64,000 bases of DNA from the NCBI RefSeq assembly GCF_047948215.1, contig NC_134461.1, forward strand, positions 128,288,512 to 128,352,511. Reading direction: 5' to 3'. The notes under the pieces were generated by a model, which saw nothing but the letters and a program-made list of their open reading frames with translations, was not told the DNA's origin and searched no databases. A program made the translations under genes and the position numbers. Shown piece after piece: positions 1 through 11,699 of this stretch; position 1 is the first letter of the stretch, and every line of letters begins with the position of its first letter. The stretch comes from Lycorma delicatula (Eukaryota > Arthropoda > Insecta > Hemiptera > Fulgoridae).

Positions 1-530
1 ACTTTAATTGCACCTTTTTAGCAAAACCCGTTGTCGGTGAATGCTCAACATAGGTACCTCATTTAACCTCTTTTCACCTATGGTGCTTCTTAGCCAATTT
101 TTAATTGGAAGAAGAAACATAAATGAACGCTCGGTAGTACTTGTTGTGCAGGGTTGTGAAAGCAATATCAGTAGAGCCGCTCTCTAGTAATCGGAGAAAA
201 CGATTCGCTATTTGTTATAACCTCCTTTTTTTTGACCGCTTCTTTTTCTAGTTCCATATTTTGAAATGCAATTTGCAAATTTATCAGTGAAAATGCAGGT
301 GATTTGTCTGCATAAAATGTAACATAACGATGATATGATAGAATAAGGCATTTAATAAATAAAACCTTCTAAATTCGGATGGAGTTTTGGCCGGATTATG
401 AGGTCTATGCATCTGTCGGTGAGAAAACGAGTGGCAGTTATACCAGCATTCAAATGCATTGCGATGTCTCCTGATTCCTTTAAAACGGAAGTCGGAGTCG
501 GGACATCTGCCACATCTTCCCCGTGAACTC

Positions 531-827
531 CCATTCGACATTCCCATTCGGAATTTGTCAAATTTTATATATATATATTCATGTTTTACAAATTCGTCTG
601 TGATATTAGTTGTAAGACTTTAAACATAATAGTTTTATCCGAGAATGGGCCTTTTACACCCATTCCGGATTTTGTTTCCTGTGATAGTAGTTTTAAGTTT
701 TAATTTTATCTAACAGCTTTGATTACTTTTATTTATTTAAAAAAAATAAATAAATAAAATAAAAATCCGGGCGATGATAACGTTCAACCGTTTTTCGCCC
801 TAAAAAAAGAAAAAAAAAAAAAGAAGA
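531..827 (+). mobile_element. Short 5'-truncated retroelement-like insertion with 79-bp flanking duplication
   Basis: A 297-bp segment sits between two near-identical 79-bp direct repeats (452-530 and 828-906, differing at about 2 positions). It ends in an A-rich tail preceded by a stem GGGCGA/TCGCCC (769-774 with 795-800, 20-nt loop). A 3' stem-loop followed by an A-rich tail is the layout expected of a 5'-truncated non-LTR element. The same insertion is at 3910-4206 in copy 2. The diverged third copy has a single uninterrupted version of the target (about 7118-7195). The 79-bp duplication is long for target-primed insertion; a local tandem duplication with later insertion is the alternative. 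Confidence 0.65.
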
Positions 828-1624
828 AAATGCATTGCGATGTCTCCTGATTCCTTTAAAACGGAAGTCGGAGTCGGAACGTCTGCCACATCTTCCCCGT
901 GAACTCGGGTTTGACTATGTTAAAAGTGTCTTCAATTGAATTGCAATATATACGAGGTTCCCATATAGCTGAATATTGAGGGATAAATGCTACTGACAAT
1001 AAATGAAGATCTGCACGCCACTGCGTGCAATTGATAAGCATTGCTGCATTTCCTTCGTAAAAAAATATTAACGAGTGATCCTTAAAAACACAAATGCTCT
1101 TGTGTTTAACTGGCCACCTAGTCTCATACGGAATATATGCTTGATAATTTCAAAGCTAATTTCGAATTTCTGGGATATTGTTTTTGTCTCAAGATGCCCG
1201 CAAATCAACTTTTCCAGGCACGGTGGAACATCTGTCGTAGTCTAACCTTATAAACATATTCGGATCTGGGTTTGGCAATATTCTCTGTGTGAAATTCTTA
1301 CAAGCTGTACAAAGCCACAAAAAATTTGTTCGAATTCTAATCTACATGTATTAGGAATAAGTTTAATTTTTTATTCAACTTATTTCTTTATTAACTTGCA
1401 AAGAAAATAATATGAAATATAATATACAATATACATATTTAAATGAATGACGGGGTTGAAAATTAAAAAAAAAAAAATATTTTACAAATTTACTTAACAA
1501 ATTTATTACTTCTTTAACAAAATACATTAAAATATGAAATATGAGTACAAAATTCTATCAATACAAAGAATAAATATTTTTTGAAATAAACACAGTTTAG
1601 ATGAATTTTTTAAACAAAAAAAAA

Positions 1625-2655
1625 TTAATGTTACTTTACAAATTTATTTAAGGAATAACAAATTATTTTCGTTTCACCAGCAAAACATACATGATCTTGT
1701 CTGCTAGTGAAAGAAATCATCTAACTATAATAATAAATCTAGTAGATAGAATAAAAAGAGACAGGTTGAAAATGCTATCCACAGTTCAAGAGTACAACAA
1801 AATTATAGCAGTTAATTGCCAAAGATAATTAAAAACATTAGATTTTTTAAAAATAAATAACAAAAAACCAAGAGCTAAATTAGTTAGAAATATTTAACAA
1901 AAAATAAACTATATTAAAAAAAAATATTTAATCCATTATGTTGCGTGTCCTATGTTGCGTTGAATGTGGCCCACACGAGCAACCCCCAGATGTAGAGGAG
2001 ACGGCGCACACGGACTTTATTCCAGAGAAAGGGAGAAACAAAGCACCTTCGAGTCATCTCAGGAAGAAACGACCCCTCCGATCGACTGCAGACGGAGAGA
2101 AGGACCTAACACCCGCAGGACTCCAAAGGCTTAAGACCCACCCACCAGCCGAGCCATCCGACTCGATTGCTGGGCGGCTCAAGCCTTGAAGTTCCGAGTG
2201 GGTCCAATCAAATCTCGGAAGAGCTACCGGAAGGATCGTTTCCTAGCAAAGCTAAGTGTGAGAGAAGGAAAAGGGAAAGAGAAGTAAAAGTGGGAGAAGA
2301 AAAAATAGGAACAGAAAGAAAAAAAGAGGGAACAGGAAAAAAAACGTAAATGGGAGAAAAAGGTAATGAAAAAGGAAAAGGACTATAATTGGGGAGGGGA
2401 CGAAAAACCAGTAAGCGGTTCGTTTGTGCCTGATCACAAATCCCAGAGTAAGCGGGAAAGTACAATTAATGTTACTTTACAAATTTATTTAACGAACAAC
2501 AAATTATTTTCCTTACACCAGCAAAAGTTACAAGACCTTGTCAGCTGCTGAAAGAATACATTTAACTATAATAACAAATCTAGTAGATACAATAAAAAGA
2601 AAAACTTTGAAAATCCTATCTTTAGTTCACGAGTACAACAAATATATAAAATTAA
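1625..2655. repeat. Internal direct repeat pair within the array unit
   Basis: About 185 bp at 1625-1811 recur at 2466-2655, diverged. Both start with AATGTTACTTTACAAATTTA, then a CACCAGCAAAA block, then AATCTAGTAGATA, then GAGTACAACAAA. A weaker repeat (AGCGG-TCGTTT-TGCCTG, then TAAGCG) occurs near 2411-2457 and 2742-2785. The unit therefore arose partly through older internal duplication. The equivalent pair in copy 2 is at +3,379. Confidence 0.75.
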
Positions 2656-3379
2656 GAAAATATAGTGAACAAAAAAAAGAAGGAAAATAATAAAAAAAAT
2701 GGGGAAGAAGGTTGCGAAAATGGAAAAGGGTGTAAACACCTGAGCGGCTCGTTTATGCCTGTTCCTATGATCCGGAATAAGCGCTGGTGGCCGTCCTCTC
2801 CAACTGGGAGCGGTTCGGATGAGTCAGTTTTCTCTGAGCTGGTTTTCTCCGTTGATCCCGGCGTAAGCTCTGGTGGTCGTTTTCTCGGTTTTACAGTAGT
2901 TGGTGTTGGTCGGTTTTCTCGGTGCCGGTTTTTCTTCACTTACAAAACCGTCGGAAAAATAAAAGTTCAATTATCGGGTTGTGAAAATAGTTTAACCGTG
3001 TTTTTTATTTCGGATTAAACGTAGGTTTAAATTATAAGAAAGGAAATGTAGTAAGTTAGAAAAAATGTTACAATTAAAATATTTTTGCTATTCAATTTGT
3101 ATCAGACTAACTAAAATATAAATATGTAGAATCATCGTTTGTAAAAGAAAATAACCGAAAAACCCATTAAATAATTTTGGAAAAGTTTAAAAACAAATCG
3201 TGTAGCATTAGCCATTACCGAGGTGCTTGGAAATAATTTTTAAATGGCAACGGTTCAAATTACACTATTTATGACAAAAAAGGTAAAAATTCGTTCTTAC
3301 GAGCGTAAAATAATACATACAATATAATTTAAAAATAGGTTGGGGGAGAAAATTAAATAAAATAATAAATTATAGATTC

Positions 3380-6300
3380 ACTTTAATTGCACCTTTTTAG
3401 CAAAACCCGTTGTCGGTGAATGCTCAACATAGGTACCTCATTTAACCTCTTTTCACCTATGGTGCTTCTTAGCCAATTTTTAATTGGAAGAAGAAACATA
3501 AATGAACGCTCGGTAGTACTTGTTGTGCAGGGTTGTGAAAGCAATATCAGTAGAGCCGCTCTCTAGTAATCGGAGAAAACGATTCGCTATTTGTTATAAC
3601 CTCCTTTTTTTTGACCGCTTCTTTTTCTAGTTCCATATTTTGAAATGCAATTTGCAAATTTATCAGTGAAAATGCAGGTGATTTGTCTGCATAAAATGTA
3701 ACATAACGATGATATGATAGAATAAGGCATTTAATAAATAAAACCTTCTAAATTCGGATGGAGTTTTGGCCGGATTATGAGGTCTATGCATCTGTCGGTG
3801 AGAAAACGAGTGGCAGTTATACCAGCATTCAAATGCATTGCGATGTCTCCTGATTCCTTTAAAACGGAAGTCGGAGTCGGGACATCTGCCACATCTTCCC
3901 CGTGAACTCCCATTCGACATTCCCATTCGGAATTTGTCAAATTTTATATATATATATTCATGTTTTACAAATTCGTCTGTGATATTAGTTGTAAGACTTT
4001 AAACATAATAGTTTTATCCGAGAATGGGCCTTTTACACCCATTCCGGATTTTGTTTCCTGTGATAGTAGTTTTAAGTTTTAATTTTATCTAACAGCTTTG
4101 ATTACTTTTATTTATTTAAAAAAAATAAATAAATAAAATAAAAATCCGGGCGATGATAACGTTCAACCGTTTTTCGCCCTAAAAAAAGAAAAAAAAAAAA
4201 AGAAGAAAATGCATTGCGATGTCTCCTGATTCCTTTAAAACGGAAGTCGGAGTCGGGACGTCTGCCACATCTTCCCCGTGAACTCGGGTTTGACTATGTT
4301 AAAAGTGTCTTCAATTGAATTGCAATATATACGAGGTTCCCATATAGCTGAATATTGAGGGATAAATGCTACTGACAATAAATGAAGATCTGCACGCCAC
4401 TGCGTGCATTTGATAAGCATTGCTGCATTTCCTTCGTATAAAAATATTAACGAGTGATCCTTAAAAACACAAATGCTCTTGTGTTTAACTGGCCACCTAG
4501 TCTCATACGGAATATATGCTTGATAATTTCAAAGCTAATTTCGAATTTCTGGGATATTGTTTTTGTCTCAAGATGCCCGCACATCAACTTTTCCAGGCAC
4601 GGTGGAACATCTGTCGTAGTCTAACCTTATAAACATATTCGGATCTGGGTTTGGCAATATTCTCTGTGTGAAATTCTTACAAGCTGTACAAAGCCACAAA
4701 AAATTTGTTCGAATTCTAATCTACATGTATTAGGAATAAGTTTAATTTTTTATTCAACTTATTTCTTTATTAACTTGCAAAGAAAATAATATGAAATATA
4801 ATATACAATATACATATTTAAATGAATGACGGGGTTGAAAATTAAAAAAAAAAAAATATTTTACAAATTTACTTAACAAATTTATTACTTCTTTAACAAA
4901 ATACATTAAAATATGAAATATGAGTACAAAATTCTATCAATACAAAGAATAAATATTTTTTGAAATAAACACAGTTTAGATGAATTTTTTAAACAAAAAA
5001 AAATTAATGTTACTTTACAAATTTATTTAAGGAATAACAAATTATTTTCGTTTCACCAGCAAAACATACATGATCTTGTCTGCTAGTGAAAGAAATCATC
5101 TAACTATAATAATAAATCTAGTAGATAGAATAAAAAGAGACAGGTTGAAAATGCTATCCACAGTTCAAGAGTACAACAAAATTATAGCAGTTAATTGCCA
5201 AAGATAATTAAAAACATTAGATTTTTTAAAAATAAATAACAAAAAACCAAGAGCTAAATTAGTTAGAAATATTTAACAAAAAATAAACTATATTAAAAAA
5301 AAATATTTAATCCATTATGTTGCGTGTCCTATGTTGCGTTGAATGTGGCCCACACGAGCAACCCCCAGATGTAGAGGAGACGGCGCACACGGACTTTATT
5401 CCAGAGAAAGGGAGAAACAAAGCACCTTCGAGTCATCTCAGGAAGAAACGACCCCTCCGATCGACTGCAGACGGAGAGAAGGACCTAACACCCGCAGGAC
5501 TCCAAAGGCTTAAGACCCACCCACCAGCCGAGCCATCCGACTCGATTGCTGGGCGGCTCAAGCCTTGAAGTTCCGAGTGGGTCCAATCAAATCTCGGAAG
5601 AGCTACCGGAAGGATCGTTTCCTAGCAAAGCTAAGTGTGAGAGAAGGAAAAGGGAAAGAGAAGTAAAAGTGGGAGAAGAAAAAATAGGAACAGAAAGAAA
5701 AAAAGAGGGAACAGGAAAAAAAACGTAAATGGGAGAAAAAGGTAGAGAAAAAGGAAAAGGACTATAATTGGGGAGGGGACGAAAAACCAGTAAGCGGTTC
5801 GTTTGTGCCTGATCACAAATACTGGAGTAAGCGGGAAAGTACAATTAATGTTACTTTACAAATTTATTTAACGAACAACAAATTATTTTCCTTACACCAG
5901 CAAAAGTTACAAGACCTTGTCAGCTGCTGAAAGAATACATTTAACTATAATAACAAATCTAGTAGATACGATAAAAAGAAAAACTTTGAAAATCCTATCT
6001 TTAGTTCACGAGTACAACAAATATATAAAATTAAGAAAATATAGTGAACAAAAAAAAGAAGGAAAATAATAAAAAAAATGGGGAAGAAGGTTGCGAAAAT
6101 GGAAAAGGGTGTAAACACCTGAGCGGCTCGTTTATGCCTGTTCCTATGATCCGGAATAAGCGCTGGTGGCCGTCCTCTCCAACTGGGAGCGGTTCGGATG
6201 AGTCAGTTTTCTCTGAGCTGGTTTTCTCCGTTGATCCCGGCGTAAGCTCTGGTGGTCGTTTTCTCGGGTTTACAGTAGTTGGTGTTGGTCGGTTTTCTCG

Positions 6301-6758
6301 GTGCCGGTTTTTCTTCACTTACAAAACCGTCGGAAAAATAAAAGTTCAATTATCGGGTTGTGAAAATAGTTTAACCGTGTTTTTTATTTCGTATTAAACG
6401 TAGGTTTAAATTATAAGAAAGGAAATGTAGTAAGTTAGAAAAAATGTTACAATTAAAATATTTTTGCTATTCAATTTGTATCAGACTAACTAAAATATAA
6501 ATATGTAGAATCATCGTTTGTAAAAGAAAATAACCGAAAAACCCATTAAATAATTTTGGAAAAGTTTAAAAACAAATCGTGTAGCATTAGCCATTACCGA
6601 GGTGCTTGGAAATAATTTTTAAATGGCAACGGTTCAAATTACACTATTTATGACAAAAAAGGTAAAAATTCGTTCTTACGAGCGTAAAATAATACATACA
6701 ATATAATTTAAAAATAGGTTGGGGGAGAAAATTAAATAAAATAATAAATTATAGATTC
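3380..6758. repeat. Tandem array unit, copy 2 (3,379 bp)
   Basis: Head-to-tail copy of 1-3379. The junction reads TATAGATTC then ACTTTAATTGC at 3379/3380 and again at 6758/6759. It carries the same internal insertion (3910-4206) and the same internal 185-bp repeats as copy 1, so those events predate the duplication. High identity with no indels implies recent unequal exchange or duplication. A collapsed or artificially duplicated assembly is the main alternative. Confidence 0.95.
3910..4206 (+). mobile_element. Same short retroelement-like insertion, in array copy 2
   Basis: Identical arrangement to 531-827, flanked by 79-bp repeats at 3831-3909 and 4207-4285. Its presence at the same place in both full units shows that insertion came before the unit was duplicated. 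Confidence 0.65.
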
Positions 6759-7740
6759 ACTTTAATTGCACCTTTTTAGCAAAACCCGTTGTCGGTGAAT
6801 GCTCAACATAGGTACCTCATTTAACCTCTTTTCACCTATGGTGCTTCTTAGCCAATTTTTAATTGGAAGAAGAAACATAAATGAACGCTCGGTAGTACTT
6901 GTTGTGCAGGGTTGTGAAAGCAATATCAGTAGAGCCGCTCTCTAGTAATCGGAGAAAACGATTCGCTATTTGTTATAACCTCCTTTTTTTTGACCGCTTC
7001 TTTTTCTAGTTCCATATTTTGAAATGCAATTTGCCAATTTATCAGTGAAAATGCTGGTGATTTGTCTGGCTATACATCGGTCGGCGAACAAAGCGAGTTG
7101 CAGTTATACCAACATTCAAGTGCATTGCGATATCTCCTGATTCCTTTAAACGGATGTTGAATTTGGGACGTTTGCCACAGCTTCCCCTTGAACTCGGGTT
7201 TGACTACGTTAAAAGTATCTTCAAATTAGTGCATTTGCAACGGGGTTCCAAATGTAGCTGAATAGGTAGGGGTAAATGTTATTGAAAAAAAATGATGTGC
7301 ACGCCGGTGCGTGAATTTCATAAGCATTGCTGTATTTCCCTCGTAAAAAAACAGTAACGATTGATCGTTAAAAACACGAATGCTTTTGTAAATAACTTGC
7401 TACAGAGTTTCATACGAATGCTTGCCTCATAATACGGAATATATGCTTGATAATTTCTAAGCGATTTTCGTCTGTATGGGATGTTTTTTATCTCAAGATT
7501 GCACGGTGGAACATCAGTCGAAATCTAACCTTACAAACTTATTCGGGTCTGTGTTCGGCAATATTCACTGGGTGAAGTCCATACAAGCTGTACAAAGCCT
7601 AAAAAAAATTTTTTGTTTTCTAATTTACTCGTATTAAAAAATTTGTTTTTCTAATCTACTCGTGTTCTACTTATATTTAATTTTTTTATTCAACTTGTTT
7701 TTTTATTTACTTGCAAAGAAAATAAATTTAAATATAAAAT
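6759..7740. repeat. Tandem array unit, copy 3 (partial, diverged)
   Basis: 6759-7068 matches 1-310 with only about two differences. At 7069 the match jumps over about 93 bp (unit positions about 311-403) and continues at clearly lower similarity (roughly 80% by eye) to about 7740, matching unit positions up to about 1430. This diverged part lacks the 297-bp insertion and second 79-bp repeat found in copies 1 and 2. It looks like the old edge of the array, with its first 310 bp homogenised. Confidence 0.85.
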
Positions 7741-9191
7741 ACATAATTCGATACTCGATACTGGATAGACCCTAAAGCCGTGCTCTAAAGCTGCCGATTG
7801 TATTCTGAAAATTTGAAAGCGATAGGTCGGTTTTGTTCTTGCGTTATTCTGATACAAACAAACATATCTACTATATTTATTAGTCATATATTAGGTGAAC
7901 CCTCAACATATTTAATAAAATAATACAAAATGCAGATTTAAACTAGGAATTTTGCTCTCCTGCATTACATCAACTAGAGAGATATTTTACGTAACAGTCG
8001 AGGTTTCCATATATTTTAACTACTATTGTGTAACCGAAAATTAGACAATAGGGAATTCCAAAATTTATGAAATGTGCGTCGTAATATGAATTTCTTATAG
8101 TTGTAAGTTTAGTACTAAGGATGTAGTGTATTTTTCTTAATCGCTAATTGTAGACAATTAGATTGTAATTAGTATAAATTGATTTCTCATCTGACCAAAG
8201 CTTCAGAGGACATTACAATATTCCAAAAGTTTAATATTTGTTACAACAAAAATTTCAATAGGAAAATCAAAATGTATACGCTTAGACTGTAAATGCCAAC
8301 TAACTCTAAATATTTTTATTCTTTTCACATAATATCGCAGAAATAAATATTGAAAATCTATTATTCAATTTAGTAAATACAATTAATTATTGTAAATATG
8401 TTTCTTTAAGAGTTAATAATTTTTTTTTTAAATGGATACCAGAGATGTAATATTTGTTGGCAAGTCTGTCGCATAAGAAAAATTGAATATTACGACGCAA
8501 TAACTGAAACCCTTGAAGGAATTCTGTTATTAATCCTAATAGTAAAATTATATATAGAAAAGCTTCGTACTGTAGGCAAGTGAAGGTCGCAGGCATCCAA
8601 AATGATAATGAATTAGATTTTTATAAGGCTTAACATACAGAATTTTCTATAAAGGTTACAATATTAGTTTTATATAAATTTAATTTTAATATTTGTTACC
8701 TGTTAGAAATTTAAAAAAATATATTACTAGTAAAATATCTATTTGGTTTTTTTAATTGCATTTAATTTTGGTAATTATTGTTTATTTAATGCGTTGAATA
8801 TTTAAACAAAGGTCACCTGAGTTTGCTAATCAGCAGAATCCCAGATGTTTTATTCTGAGGACGAGTTAGCACTATTACTGGTATGTATTCCTGGAATAGC
8901 AGTTATTCTAAAAATTATTGCGTGGAAGCCTTTGTTATTTACGTAATTTTTGTTTGTCTTGCACTTCGTTGACTGAACATCCGATAATGATTCGCTTTCG
9001 AATTCACTTTGCCAGAGTGCACTTCTAATATTTTCATTTTCAGTTAAACAACTTGCACTCATTTTAATTGGAAGGTGTGTCCCAATATGTTAATATAGAA
9101 AGAATATCTGTACACAAAATTTACTAGTAAATAAATAAAAGTTCTCTTTGTATAAAAATTGAATATTTACTTACCGAAAATTGTATTGACT
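7741..9191. other. AT-rich DNA without recognised gene
   Basis: No family-level coding match seen. A 70-codon open frame on the minus strand (9062-8850) begins MSASCLTENENIRSALW and has an acidic, serine-rich start. It could be a first exon or a transposase N-terminus, but nothing around it supports either reading, so it is not called as a gene. Confidence 0.4.
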
Positions 9192-9230
9192 ATCCAAGCG
9201 CTTTCGGATTATTCTTCCATCATCAGGGAT
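9192..9230 (-). ncRNA. Hammerhead-ribozyme-like motif (1)
   Basis: On the minus strand the order is: ATCC (stem I), CTGATGA core, one extra T, GGA-loop-TCC (stem II), GAA, palindromic AGCGCT (very short stem III, possibly formed in a dimer), T, then GGAT closing stem I. All three stems pair. This is the order of conserved elements in a type I hammerhead (CUGANGA, stem II, GAA, stem III, UH cleavage position). The single U between the CUGAUGA core and stem II departs from the canonical core. Hammerheads with minimal stem III are known from Penelope-like retroelement termini. Activity is inferred, not shown. Confidence 0.5.
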
Positions 9231-10649
9231 TACTGATCAGTTAAAAAACTTCGTTTTTGCAAAAAGAAATATCGTTGACTTATATACATAGAAAAGCTAA
9301 ATATTTTTGTATTTTTACAAAGTTAGACTAGATTTTCGAACTTATTATGCAGTATCCAAAATATAAAATAATAATACATCTTATTTTATAATATATCATT
9401 TTTTTAATAATAATCTTTGAATCGTTGCTATGATACAGAATTTATTGATACTTCTATGGTTACTATAAATTTTACTTTGTTATTTCAAATTTTTTTATAT
9501 TATTGATTTTACTTAACTGTACAATTTTTAACTTGTGTTCAAATAAAGTATTTAAGAACTTTGCCCTTTTAATTGCAGTATTCTTAAACCCATTCGGTTG
9601 TATATCTTTAGATACAAAATTAATATCCTAATCATTTTTTTGGTTACAGCAAATTAAACTCTGCTATATTAATTTTTATTTAATAAACTGTATTTAGTGT
9701 AATATAGATTGGATTTATTTTCCCAAAAGTAGAAAAGAAATAAAGGAAGCACTAGAAATGTGATTAACTGATTTTAAAATCCTTACCATTATAGGTAGAG
9801 AGTCAGTTCAAAAAAATAAAATGTGTTGCTAGATCGGTGTAGTAAATTAGTATGATAGTTCAGCCGGTCTTCGGATTAAGGCGAGGGTCTGGTATTTCTT
9901 CATCATTTCTTCCACCGTATCTTTCTTTTTAAAATATATATTCATTGCCTGTCTTATATGATAACACTAAAATAAATAAAAATGTAGTCCCTTAGCGATT
10001 ATTATTTAAACAGGCAAGAATGTTTATGTCTGCGCAGCTGCTTATTTATAATTTTTTTTTTTTAGTTATTAATATGGATTTTGTAAAATATATGCTTATC
10101 GGATAACTTACGAGTATTAGCTATTTTGGAGATTCATTAAGTGATTTTGTATATTTAAAACTAATAATGCCGATTTTGGATTTCATAACCATAATACCTG
10201 ACAGAGCAGTGAGTAGGGTCTAATGTAACACAAATATTTTGGTTTATTCAATCGATTCGAATGAACGGTTTGTTAGGAAACATCCATCCAAAATTTTCCA
10301 TAGCACATACTTGATATTACTCTCATCAAAAGTAAAACATCATACAATTTTAAAACTGACATTCTGCACTAAAGAAATAACCCACGACTCATTTCAAATT
10401 TTTCTTCAGTGTCACAATTCAGTGCATTATCATAATTACTTATAAACGAAAACTGCTCTTGTAAAAGAAGCGTTGTTAAAGAGTCTATAGAGTCTAGAAA
10501 CCATTTAATGTAAAGTTTGGTAATCAAATACTTAAACTTCCTAAATATTTGTATCTCAGATTAAAAATACAAGTTTAGTGCGCATTCGGGGAGAAATCAA
10601 ATTTCTCACACCCATACAAATAGGCGCACTTCAACACCACATCGTGCGA

Positions 10650-10685
<36 letters not shown>

Positions 10686-11088
10686 TGACAGCCAATTTTT
10701 TGGCTATTTTTGGTAGTACCATGTGCGTATTTGCGATAATCAAACAAGAAATTGATGAAAAAAAGAGATGTTTAAAAGAAAGAATTTTCTATCTTAGCTG
10801 CCATGATAGTAGCAGACGGTCGGGACAGTATATTTATTTAATGATTCCAAATAGTTTATAAAATATAATTTCAATTTGAGTTCACCGATCCTGAGTCAGC
10901 TAAAACTGATTTCTCACATTGTAAAAACCGTTTCCTTGGCCAGCTTGGCGTGTAATACTATCTATAAAGACAAACAAATTAATCCCGTCGTTAACGTATC
11001 GACCGTTTTTATCCCTTATTACTCTACTCAGCAACCGCTAAGTTTAAAAAAAAACAATTTATATACTTTTGTCTTTATATTAGGATAA
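9231..11088. other. AT-rich DNA without recognised gene
   Basis: No coding similarity recognised. It contains an (AT)n microsatellite at 10652-10679 and scattered A/T tracts. Confidence 0.5.
10652..10679. repeat. (AT)n microsatellite
   Basis: About 14 uninterrupted AT dinucleotides. Confidence 0.95.
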
Positions 11089-11699
11089 ATTGGTTTGCTT
11101 GGAATTTCTCCCGCCACCACCTCAATCGGTCGCCCTAAAGCATAAGACCAAATGTCTGTGCCACAAACGGTTACTGAGCCTCGAAGCACTTTAGCGACCA
11201 GTGTCCTAAACAGCTCCTAGAGCTTACCTAACAGCGTCAGCGGACTAAGTGCCGTGCCATACACCACCGGCTTACGTGTACCAACCGCTCACTTGTTAAA
11301 TATTTACTAAAATGGGTAGGCGCATTCCGTCAACTACTAAAAATGTATAAGACATCCATAAATTAAAATTTACTTTGTCTAGACAAAGGCGTGGCAATTC
11401 ACTGCCACGCCTAGGTCGCTGAATGCCAGCAAGTATATATCCACAATATTAAAGCCTTGGAGCCTTAATCGGCTGGTGGTCAGTCATGTATATATCTAGG
11501 TTAGCTGCACACAGCAGTGCGGTAGGAGTCTTTTCTCTTAGGTAAACTACTGATGGTTGAACATAGCAACCGCATCCATAAACTCCCACACGGCCCTACA
11601 ATGCGGCTCTCGCCACAATGACTCGCCGCTTGTGAGTAGCTAATTTTCCCATCGACCTCTAAGTTCTAGAGTGGCCCGGTCTCTGCCCCCCGCCCCAAG

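Larger units (their letters stand above)
1..3379. repeat. Tandem array unit, copy 1 (3,379 bp)
   Basis: The sequence from position 1 recurs at 3380 with a constant offset of 3,379 bp and no net indel. By eye I count roughly a dozen substitutions (for example near 878, 1028, 1056, 1202, 2365, 2446-2450, 2589, 2889, 3013), so the copies are about 99.7% identical. The unit has no convincing gene. Its ORFs (for example 1938-2189 and 2665-3018) are preserved only as far as a recent duplication requires and have low-complexity, charged or poly-F content. A GC-richer block lies at about 1940-2240, and purine-rich tracts at 2260-2400 and 2665-2740. Because the window begins in phase with the unit, the array may extend to the left. 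Confidence 0.95.

Noticed and set aside
1938..2189. 83-codon ORF conserved between array copies (also 5317-5568)
   Set aside because: Both copies are almost identical over the whole 3.4-kb unit, so ORF conservation carries no evidence of coding; no recognisable domain.
2208..2465. Phenylalanine/proline-rich ORFs on the minus strand of the array
   Set aside because: Produced by the purine-rich tract on the other strand; low complexity only.
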